NCBI GenBank assembly: GCA_022574265.1
Contig: JACZSI010000006.1
Location: 1 to 22,279, forward strand
Length of the DNA: 22,279 nt
DNA from: Chloroflexota bacterium
GTDB lineage: Bacteria; Chloroflexota; Dehalococcoidia; Lucifugimonadales; Australimonadaceae
Reading direction: 5' to 3'
The notes under the pieces are model-generated. The model was not told the DNA's origin. It saw only the letters and a program-made list of their open reading frames with translations, and did no database searches. The translations under genes were made by a program, and so were the position numbers. Shown here piece by piece: positions 17,140 through 22,279 of this stretch (positions are counted from its first letter, which is position 1; each line of letters begins with the position of its first letter).

Positions 17140-18057
17140 CTACCTGCCGAGCTCCTGCAATCTCTCGAACAACCCGCGCTGCTCGTCGCTCAGGCCGGTG
17201 GGCAGCACGACCTTGACCGTCGCCAACAGGTCGCCGTGGCCACCACCCCTACCTTTCGGCATCCCTTTGCCCCGCAGCCGGAAGACGCGGCCGTTCTGGG
17301 TCTCCGGCGGCAGCTTGAGTGCCACCTTGGCGCCGGTGATGGTGGGCACCTCGACCTCGCCGCCGAGGACCGCGTCGGCGAGCGGCACGCTGACCTGGGT
17401 CAGCAGGTCGTTGCCCTTGCGCTCGAACCGCGGGTGGGGTGCGACGGTGACGCTCAGGTAGATGTCCAACGGCGCGCCGCTGGGCGTGGGAGCGCCGATG
17501 TGCACGCGGCTGCCGGAGGCCACGCCGGCCGGTATCGTGACCTCGAGGCGCCTGCCGGCCTCGCCCGAGATCGGGTCTGGCGCCGTCTGCACCATGCGCT
17601 TGGCGCCGGCGTACGCCTCCTCCAACGTGACGGTGATCGGCAGGTCCACCGGCTGGGCCGCGAAGCCACCGAAGCCGGTGCGGGTGCGCGTCCCGAACAG
17701 GTCGCCGAGGAGGTCGCCGAAGCCTCCGGCGCCGGACTCTTGCGTTTCACCGCGGCCCGGGCTCCGGCGCCGGGCGCGGCCGAACCACGTGGAGGGCGAG
17801 GCGCCACCGGCACCGGCGCGGACGAACTGGTCCGCGTGGCGCCAGTTCTCTCCGAAGCGGTCGTACTTCTTGCGGTTCTCGGCGTCGGCGAGCACCTGGT
17901 ACGCTTCGTTGATCTCCTTGAAGCGGGACTCGGCGCGCTTGTCGCCGCGGTTGACGTCAGGGTGGTACTTGCGCGCGAGGCGGCGGTACGCGGAGCGCAC
18001 CTCCTTCTCGGAGGCGTCGCGGGGGACGCCGAGGGTGTCGTAGTAGCTCTTGGCCAT
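17140..18057 (-). CDS. DnaJ-class co-chaperone without zinc finger (CbpA-like)
   Basis: A 305-residue J-domain protein. Residues 4-68 form the J domain with the essential HPD (RRLARKYHPDVNRGDK); a Gly/Arg/Ser-rich linker follows (about 70-130), then the two C-terminal β-domains (LPITVTLEEAYAGAKR, LRGKGMPKGRGGGHGDLLATVKV). The four CxxCxGxG zinc repeats of DnaJ are absent, so it is of the CbpA/DnaJ class B type. The start at 18057 gives the usual MAKSYYDTLGV beginning, but the promoter's -10 box ends 6 bases before an in-frame ATG at 18117, so a leaderless form with 20 extra basic residues is possible. HAIR-controlled first gene before hspR and clpC. Confidence 0.92.
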   Translation of the reverse strand: MAKSYYDTLGVPRDASEKEVRSAYRRLARKYHPDVNRGDKRAESRFKEINEAYQVLADAENRKKYDRFGENWRHADQFVRAGAGGASPSTWFGRARRRSPGRGETQESGAGGFGDLLGDLFGTRTRTGFGGFAAQPVDLPITVTLEEAYAGAKRMVQTAPDPISGEAGRRLEVTIPAGVASGSRVHIGAPTPSGAPLDIYLSVTVAPHPRFERKGNDLLTQVSVPLADAVLGGEVEVPTITGAKVALKLPPETQNGRVFRLRGKGMPKGRGGGHGDLLATVKVVLPTGLSDEQRGLFERLQELGR

Positions 18058-18123
18058 GTCCGCTCTTCGCCGGTCTTCCTTCCCCTTGCCGCCGTGCTGG
18101 CGCGCGCCGGGTTTCATATCCAC

Positions 18124-18154
18124 ATTGTACAAAGCTTGAGTGCCCTACTGTCAA
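18124..18154 (-). promoter_or_regulatory. Promoter of the dnaJ-hspR-clpC block
   Basis: A perfect TTGACA (minus strand, 18154-18149) and TACAAT (18129-18124) are separated by 19 bases, slightly long. The predicted transcript start is near 18117, the A of an in-frame ATG. The -35 box lies inside the HAIR-like operator. Confidence 0.7.
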
Positions 18155-18155
18155 G
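18135..18155. promoter_or_regulatory. HAIR-like operator (HspR binding site)
   Basis: CTTGAGT (18135-18141), seven bases, then TGTCAAG (18149-18155). The HAIR consensus from actinobacteria is CTTGAGT-N7-ACTCAAG; one half-site matches fully and the other at five of seven positions, with the exact spacing. It covers the -35 box and half the spacer of the dnaJ promoter, a good position for repression by the HspR encoded downstream. Confidence 0.75.
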
Positions 18156-18201
18156 TTCGATGCATCCTGCCCGTGGTCCGTCGCACGCTCCGTCCGCGGA
18201 G

Positions 18202-18223
18202 GCGGCAACGAGGCCGTTGCCGC
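18202..18223. repeat. Perfect palindrome upstream of the thrC promoter
   Basis: GCGGCAACG and CGTTGCCGC form a 9-bp perfect inverted repeat with a 4-base spacer, ending 1 base before the thrC -35 box. It lies between two divergent promoters and could be a protein binding site or a hairpin. Confidence 0.55.
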
Positions 18224-18224
18224 A

Positions 18225-18253
18225 TTGACGGCCTTCGCGCTCAGCGTTACCAT
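18225..18253 (+). promoter_or_regulatory. Promoter of the thrC-NIL-moaD-redoxin operon
   Basis: TTGACG (18225-18230) and TACCAT (18248-18253) are 17 bases apart. The predicted start is near 18260, leaving a leader of about 29 bases. One arm of a 10-bp inverted repeat fills the spacer. Confidence 0.55.
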
Positions 18254-18275
18254 GGCCATTCGGCGCTGAGCGCCG
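18237..18275 (+). promoter_or_regulatory. Inverted repeat across the thrC promoter (candidate operator or RNA switch)
   Basis: GCGCTCAGCG (18237-18246) is the exact reverse complement of CGCTGAGCGC (18264-18273), 17 bases apart. The first arm lies in the -35/-10 spacer, the second at the start of the leader. The second arm is also part of a local hairpin CGGCGC-TGA-GCGCCG (18261-18275), so only one of two structures can form at a time in nucleic acid. No family is recognised. Confidence 0.5.
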
Positions 18276-18288
18276 GGAAGGGACCGCG

Positions 18289-19515
18289 GTGACCCACGTC
18301 ACGTCGTTGCGCTGCAAGGAGTGCTCCCGGGAGTATCCGGTGGGCGCGTTCAACGTGTGCGAGTTCTGCTTCGGCCCCCTCGAGGTCCGCTACGACCTCG
18401 ACGCCATCAAGGCGGCCGTCTCGCGCGAGAGCATCGCGGCGGGCCCGAACAGCCTCTGGCGCTACGCCGAGTTCCTGCCGGCCGACCACAACCCGGACGT
18501 GGACATCAACGCGGGCTTCACGCCGCTGATCCGCTCGAAGGGCCTCGCCGATAAGCTCGGGCTCGAAGAGCTATGGATCAAGAACGACAGCGTCAACCCG
18601 TCGTACTCCTTCAAGGACCGCGTCGTGGCCGTGGCGTCGGCGAAGGCGCTGGAGCTCGGCTTCGACACGCTCGCCTGCGCGTCGACCGGCAACCTGGCCT
18701 GCGCCGTCGCGGCCCACGCCGCGCGCGGGAACATGAAAGCCTACGTCTTCATCCCATCGGACCTGGAGGCGGGCAAGGTGCTCGGCGCCGCGATCTACGG
18801 CCCGACCATGATCGCGATCGACGGCACGTACGACGACGTGAACCGGCTGTGCAGCGAGCTGGCTGACACCTATCCGTGGGCGTTCGTGAACATCAACATC
18901 CGTCCCTTCTACGCGGACGGGTCCAAGACCCTGGGCTTCGAGGTGGCGGAGCAGCTGGGCTGGCGCGCGCCGGCCCACGTGGTCGCGCCGTCGGCGTCAG
19001 GCGCGATGTTCACGAAGATCTACCAGGGCTTCAACGAGTTCGCGTACACCGGCCTCATCGGCAAGGTCGAGACGAAGATGCACTGCGTGCAGGCACGCGG
19101 GTGCAGTCCGATCGCGACGGCGTACGAGGAGGGCCGGCTGATCATCCGGCCGGTGCGGGCGAACACCATCGCGAAGTCCCTCGGCATCGGCAACCCGGCC
19201 GACGGCTACTACGCGCTCAAGGTGATCGAGGCCTCCGGCGGCTCCGCGGTCATCGCGGAGGAGCACGAGGTCGCCGAGGGCATCAAGCTGCTCGCCGAGG
19301 CCGACGGCATCTTCACGGAGGGCGCGGGCGGCGTCGCGGTCGCCGGGCTCCGGCGGCTGGTGGCGCGCGGCACGATCAAGCCCGACGAGCCGACGGTGCT
19401 CTACATCACGGGCAACGGCCTCAAGACGACCGAGGTCGTCGCGGACGTCGTGCACCCCATCCACATCGAAGCGACGGTCGCGGCCTTCCAGGACGCCATC
19501 GGGGCGCGGGCGTGA
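18289..19515 (+). CDS. thrC: Threonine synthase-family PLP enzyme with zinc ribbon
   Basis: A 408-residue fold-type II PLP enzyme of the threonine synthase family, which normally turns O-phosphohomoserine into threonine. An N-terminal zinc ribbon carries C9, C12, C24 and C27. The PLP lysine is K109 in NPSYSFKDR, and the phosphate-binding loop is STGN (132-135). The C-terminal part keeps TEGAGGVAVAGL and YITGNGLK. GTG start with GGAAGGG upstream. What is unusual is the company: a NIL-domain gene overlaps its stop and a MoaD/ThiS-like sulfur carrier follows, so a role in sulfur transfer to a phosphohomoserine-type substrate is possible instead of, or besides, threonine formation. The gene symbol reflects family, not proven reaction. 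Confidence 0.88.
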   Translation: MTHVTSLRCKECSREYPVGAFNVCEFCFGPLEVRYDLDAIKAAVSRESIAAGPNSLWRYAEFLPADHNPDVDINAGFTPLIRSKGLADKLGLEELWIKNDSVNPSYSFKDRVVAVASAKALELGFDTLACASTGNLACAVAAHAARGNMKAYVFIPSDLEAGKVLGAAIYGPTMIAIDGTYDDVNRLCSELADTYPWAFVNINIRPFYADGSKTLGFEVAEQLGWRAPAHVVAPSASGAMFTKIYQGFNEFAYTGLIGKVETKMHCVQARGCSPIATAYEEGRLIIRPVRANTIAKSLGIGNPADGYYALKVIEASGGSAVIAEEHEVAEGIKLLAEADGIFTEGAGGVAVAGLRRLVARGTIKPDEPTVLYITGNGLKTTEVVADVVHPIHIEATVAAFQDAIGARA

Positions 19516-19763
19516 GGGCGGCCATCGTGCAACGCGTACGGCTCACCTTTCTCGACCGCCTCATCAAAGAACCCGTGGTCTATCAGCTCGGGAAGAAGTT
19601 CGACATCGTGACGAACATCCGGCGCGCCGACATCCAGGAGGGCATCGGCTGGGTCATCCTCGAGCTCGAGGGCGACGACGCGGAGATCGACCGCGGACTG
19701 GAATGGGCGCGGACGGTCGGCGTGCGGGTCGACCCGGCGTTGGGCGACCTCGTCGAGCCGTAG
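19512..19763 (+). CDS. NIL-domain protein
   Basis: An 83-residue protein starting at GTG 19512 (4-base GTGA overlap with the thrC stop); GTG at 19527 is an alternative. The product, VRLTFLDRLIKEPVVYQLGK, then FDIVTNIRRADIQEGIGWV and ILELEGDDAEIDRGLEW, matches the NIL domain, an ACT-like ligand-binding fold best known from the C-terminus of MetN methionine transporters and from homocysteine-forming proteins in methanogens. Stand-alone NIL proteins may sense or handle sulfur amino acids. Tight coupling to the PLP enzyme suggests it is a regulatory or accessory subunit; this is inference. Confidence 0.85.
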   Translation: MRAAIVQRVRLTFLDRLIKEPVVYQLGKKFDIVTNIRRADIQEGIGWVILELEGDDAEIDRGLEWARTVGVRVDPALGDLVEP

Positions 19764-19827
19764 CACCGCGAGCGCGCAGGTGCGCATCCCACATGTGGGG
19801 CGACCGGCCTCTGGAGGAAACGAACCG

Positions 19828-20103
19828 ATGAGCGTGACCGTGCGTATCCCCGGGCCGCTGCGGAAGATCAGCAACGGCGCCGACAAGGTGGAAGTCGAGG
19901 GCTCCGACCTCGCTGCCCTCGTGGCCGCCCTCGAAGAGCAGTTCCCAGGCATGAAGGAGCGGCTGGTCGACGAGAACGGCGAGCTCCGCTACTTCGTGAA
20001 CCTCTACCTCAACAACGAGGACATCCGCTTCCTCGACGGTCTGAAGACCCCGCTCAGCCCCGGCGACGAGGTGAGCATCGTCCCGGCCGTGGCCGGCGGC
20101 TGA
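19828..20103 (+). CDS. MoaD/ThiS-like ubiquitin-fold sulfur carrier
   Basis: A 91-residue β-grasp protein: MSVTVRIPGPLRKISNGADK at the start, a helix (DLAALVAALEEQFPGMKERL), FVNLYLNNEDIRFLDGLKTP, and the ending LSPGDEVSIVPAVAGG. The C-terminal Gly-Gly is exactly terminal, as needed for adenylation and thiocarboxylation by an MoeB-type enzyme. Length and sequence are closer to CysO/MoaD2-type carriers than to ThiS. The ATG at 19828 has GGAGG about 10 bases upstream. Gene order PLP enzyme - NIL - carrier suggests that its thiocarboxylate is a sulfur donor for the upstream enzyme, as CysO is for CysM in Mycobacterium. Confidence 0.88.
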   Translation: MSVTVRIPGPLRKISNGADKVEVEGSDLAALVAALEEQFPGMKERLVDENGELRYFVNLYLNNEDIRFLDGLKTPLSPGDEVSIVPAVAGG

Positions 20104-20119
20104 GGACACGCGACCGGCC

Positions 20120-20812
20120 TTGAGGACCCCCCAGGACCAAGACCCCATCGACGAGGAGCTCGACGACCTCGGCGGGTTCGTCGACGATCCGGATACCTCG
20201 AACTTCCTCGAAGCGCGCTGGTGGCGGTGGGCCGGGATCGGCGTCGCGGTGCTCATCGCCTCCGCGCTCCTGCTGCCGCTCCTCATCCCCGTCTTCGCCG
20301 GCGGTGGCGCAACGTTCCCCGATCAGCCGTCCACGGCGAGCGCGGCGGTCCCGGACTTTTTGCTGCAAGCCGCCGACGGCACGACCGTCCGGCTCTCGGA
20401 CGAGACGCGGCGGAACGACGCCGTCGTCCTGGTGTTCTACCGCGGCTACTTCTGAGGGATCTGCCGCTCACAGCTCGTGGAGCTGGAAGCCGCCTACGCC
20501 GACATCCGCGCCAGCGGCGCGCAGCTGCTGGCCATCAGCGTCGACTCGGTGGCGGACGCGCGGGCGATGGCCGAGCACGCCGGGGCCTCGTTCCCCGTGC
20601 TCTCCGACGCGGACCGCGTCGTCAGCACGGCCTACGGGCTGTTCGACCTGCTCTCCGACGGCGTTTCCGCGCCCGCGACGCTGATCATCGACCACGACGG
20701 CAACCTGGCGGCGAGCCACGTCGGGACGTCGATCTCCGACCGCGTCCCGGCCGAGACGATCGTGGAGTTCCTGCGCGAGCTGAGCGGGGCCGGCGTGGGG
20801 ACGGCGAGCTAG
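20120..20812 (+). CDS. Membrane-anchored redoxin selenoprotein (in-frame TGA read as Sec112)
   Basis: If TGA at 20453-20455 is read as selenocysteine, the gene encodes 230 residues. Residues 1-33 are acidic and cytoplasmic; 37-58 form one membrane helix (AGIGVAVLIASALLLPLLI); from about 78 comes a redoxin domain: VPDFLLQAADGTTVRLSD, VVLVFYRGYF-U112-GIC115, RSQLVELEAAYADIRASGAQ, LLAISVDS, FPVLSDADRVVSTAYGLF, PATLIIDHDGN. Peroxiredoxin-like proteins have Cys at position 112 (FYRGxWCxxC). The frame continues without shift to TAG at 20810, keeps the local GC-rich codon style, and a hairpin sits in SECIS position. TTG start at 20120, 16 bases after the carrier gene, with GAGGA upstream; no ATG/GTG precedes the helix. 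Alternatives: nonsense mutation or sequence error. The sel genes are not in this window. Confidence 0.75.
20456..20490 (+). promoter_or_regulatory. Candidate bacterial SECIS element
   Basis: Directly after the TGA at 20453-20455, CAGCTC (20471-20476) pairs perfectly with GAGCTG (20480-20485), leaving the loop GTG; GCT/AGC can add 3 bp below a small internal loop. The loop begins with G, 21 bases after the TGA, within the usual spacing of bacterial SECIS hairpins that recruit SelB. Loop size is at the small end. Assignment is by position and shape only. Confidence 0.6.
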
Positions 20813-20860
20813 CCAGGGCACAGCCCGCAAACCGACCGGGCCGCCCGACCCTCACCCTAA

Positions 20861-20892
20861 CCCTCTCCCTGGCCAGGGAGAGGGGATGTTTT
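20861..20892 (+). terminator. Terminator of the thrC-redoxin operon (interspersed palindrome)
   Basis: CCCTCTCCCTGG and CCAGGGAGAGGG form a perfect 24-base palindrome, followed by GATGTTTT. It lies 49 bases after the redoxin stop. Together with the preceding CCCTCACCCTAA it is of a palindrome type common in GC-rich genomes (from memory), here placed as an intrinsic terminator. Confidence 0.65.
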
Positions 20893-20937
20893 CACACCCC
20901 TGCACGCCGCCACCTGTGAGACGACGGATTCGCCCGT

Positions 20938-21030
20938 GTAGGGGCGCACGGCCGTGCGCCCTATCGGTACGCCAGCGGGATGAAGGGGCTCAGGATGACG
21001 TGGTCAGGGCGCACGCCGTGCGCCCCTACA
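20938..21030. repeat. GTAGGGG-type palindromic repeat pair, locus 3
   Basis: Two palindromic units in inverted orientation: GTAGGGGCGCACGGCC plus GTGCGCCC (20938-20961) and GGGCGCACGCCGTGCGCCC plus CTACA (21007-21030). The outer ends are reverse complements (TGTAGGGGCGCACGG / CCGTGCGCCCCTACA in part). The core matches locus 1 (5708-5800), while locus 2 (7511-7621) has the same ends but another core. It lies between the convergent redoxin operon and aroKB; no gene is visible in 20813-21046. Confidence 0.75.
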
Positions 21031-21046
21031 TCCGCTCGATACGAGC

Positions 21047-22279
21047 CTACTCGGCGAGCTCCCTGACGATGCGCTCGACGTCGGCTGAGGGCACGTCGCC
21101 GTGGACGGCGGCGCGGCCTGCTGCTTCGAGCAGCACCCAGCGTAGCGTGCCTGCGGCCATCTTCTTGTCGTGCGTCATCGCCTCCAGGACCGCCTCCGGC
21201 GCGACGCCGGCGTAGGAGGACGGCAGGCCGAAGCGCGTGAGCAGCGCCGCTTGGCGCTCCGCGAGCTCCGGCGGCGTGACGCCAGCGAGCACGCCGAGGC
21301 GCGCGGCGCCGCTCATGCCGATGGCGACGGCCTCGCCGTGGAGGTAGCGGTCGTAGCCGGCCGCGGCCTCCAGGCCGTGCCCGATGGTGTGGCCGTAGTT
21401 CAGCAGCATGCGGTGGCCGGAGGTCTCGCGCTCGTCCGCCGTCACGACCCGCGCCTTGACCGCGGCGTTGCGCGCGACGACCTCGGTCGTGAGCTCCGGG
21501 TCCAGCGCCAGCAGCGCCTCCGCGCTCGACTCGTACGTGTCGACGAGGCCCGCGTCGAGCGCGAGGCCGTGCTTGAGCGCCTCGGCCCAGCCCTCGGTGA
21601 GCGCCCGCGCGGGCAGCGTCGTGAGCGCCGAGACGTCGGTGAACACGAACGACGGGTGGTGGAACGCGCCGACGAGGTTCTTGGCCACGGGCAGGTCCAC
21701 CGCGGTCTTGCCGCCGATGCTCGAATCGACCATCGCCGTGAGCGACGTCGGCACCTGCACGAGCGTGATGCCGCGCAGGAACGTGGCGGCCACGAAGCCG
21801 GCGAGGTCGCCGACGACGCCGCCGCCGACGGCGACGATGGCATCGGAGCGCTCCACGCGGCGCTCGGCGAGCCACTCGTAGATGGCCGTGGCCGTCGCGA
21901 GCGACTTCGACGCCTCGCCGGCCGGGACGGTGAACAGCCCCATCTCGATGCCGGCGCGGTGGAGGGACCGCTGAACGGCCCGCCCGTAGGGGTGGATGAC
22001 GTTCGAGTCGCAGATGATGTAGGCCCGGCCGCCGAAGCCGGTCTCGGCCAGGCGCCGGCCCAGCTCCTGCTCGAGCCCGCCCCAGCCGACGAAGATCGGG
22101 TACGCGCCCGACTCGACGGTCACCGTCGCGGCCACGGCGGGGTCGCCGTCCCACGCGCGCGAGGCGCCGAACCGCGCCCAGGCGCGGACGACCTCGTGCG
22201 CCGCCTGCTCGACGGACAGCCCGTCGGTGGGCACGGTCCAGTGCGCGAGCGCATACGCCCACTGACGCTCGCGCTTCAG
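21047..22279 (-). CDS. aroKB: Shikimate kinase-3-dehydroquinate synthase fusion, 5' end missing
   Basis: The frame is open from the window edge to TAG at 21047-21049, giving 410 residues. Residues about 50-410 are a complete dehydroquinate synthase (AroB), second step of the shikimate pathway: AVGGGVVGDLAGFVAATFLRG, VPTSLTAMVDSSIGGKTAVD, EALKHG, LLNYGHTIGHGLE and LHGEAVAIGM hold the NAD, metal and substrate sites. The first 40 residues visible (LKRERQWAYALAHWTVPTDG, then LSVEQAAHEVVRAWARF) look like the C-terminal end of a shikimate kinase (fifth step) and are in frame with AroB. A GTG at 22234 could start AroB alone, but it has no clear ribosome binding site and lies inside the kinase-like segment. 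The kinase P-loop lies outside the window. Confidence 0.88.
   Translation of the reverse strand: MKRERQWAYALAHWTVPTDGLSVEQAAHEVVRAWARFGASRAWDGDPAVAATVTVESGAYPIFVGWGGLEQELGRRLAETGFGGRAYIICDSNVIHPYGRAVQRSLHRAGIEMGLFTVPAGEASKSLATATAIYEWLAERRVERSDAIVAVGGGVVGDLAGFVAATFLRGITLVQVPTSLTAMVDSSIGGKTAVDLPVAKNLVGAFHHPSFVFTDVSALTTLPARALTEGWAEALKHGLALDAGLVDTYESSAEALLALDPELTTEVVARNAAVKARVVTADERETSGHRMLLNYGHTIGHGLEAAAGYDRYLHGEAVAIGMSGAARLGVLAGVTPPELAERQAALLTRFGLPSSYAGVAPEAVLEAMTHDKKMAAGTLRWVLLEAAGRAAVHGDVPSADVERIVRELAE

Noticed and set aside
20120..20812. Two separate genes or a pseudogene split by TGA at 20453
   Set aside because: The break falls on the one codon expected to be Cys, frame and family motifs continue unchanged, and a hairpin is in SECIS position; a random nonsense mutation would rarely hit that codon. 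It remains the main alternative until sel genes are checked.

Overview
The window is GC-rich bacterial chromosome, densely packed with housekeeping genes on both strands. The order tRNA-Thr, tRNA-Tyr, tRNA-Thr, tuf, rpmG, secE, nusG, rplK, rplA, rplJ, rplL, together with a MerR-type HspR, a ClpC unfoldase, an indirect tRNA amidotransferase subunit (gatB) and a shikimate kinase-dehydroquinate synthase fusion, suggests a deep-branching, non-proteobacterial lineage. A high-GC member of Chloroflexota (Dehalococcoidia-like) is my best guess, made from gene order and protein style only, not from a database search.

Layout. 1-174 is the end of a DUF427 gene. 201-5286 (minus strand) is one long translation/secretion operon running from a strong promoter at 5257-5286 through three tRNAs, EF-Tu, L33, SecE, NusG, L11, L1, an L10-type leader with attenuator, L10 and L7/L12, to a hairpin at 201-230. 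5448-5708 is a small two-helix membrane protein. 5841-7322 (minus) is a thioredoxin-NHL propeller protein of NHLRC2 type. 7665-10274 (plus) carries gatB, secG and an S-adenosylmethionine hydrolase-like gene. 10275-12870 (minus) is ispD-ispF-cysS with 4-base overlaps. 12928-13256 is a 121-bp tandem repeat. 13265-18057 (minus) is a heat-shock block: dnaJ/cbpA-like, hspR, clpC, then an aldo/keto reductase. 18225-20890 (plus) is a sulfur-flavoured operon: threonine-synthase-like enzyme, NIL-domain protein, MoaD/ThiS-like sulfur carrier ending in Gly-Gly, and a membrane-anchored redoxin. 21047 to the window end (minus) is an AroK-AroB fusion, cut by the window edge.

The most striking observation is in the redoxin gene (20120-20812). 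The reading frame is interrupted by a single TGA at 20453-20455, exactly where the first cysteine of the redoxin CxxC motif belongs (FYRGYF-U-GIC). Coding resumes in the same frame without a shift, and a 6-bp hairpin with a G-starting loop lies 21 nt after the TGA, where a bacterial SECIS element should be. I read this as a selenoprotein. Its position behind a PLP enzyme, a NIL protein and a sulfur carrier makes a thiocarboxylate-dependent sulfur pathway with a selenocysteine redox partner a plausible, testable idea.

Regulatory structure is unusually readable. A HAIR-type operator (CTTGAGT-N7-TGTCAAG) covers the -35 of the dnaJ promoter, which links HspR to the chaperone block. A 10-bp inverted repeat straddles the thrC promoter. 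Several genes (gatB, secG, the aldo/keto reductase, possibly dnaJ and ispD) have a -10 box 6 to 10 bases before the start codon, which predicts leaderless or nearly leaderless mRNAs. Intergenic gaps hold several families of short palindromic repeats.
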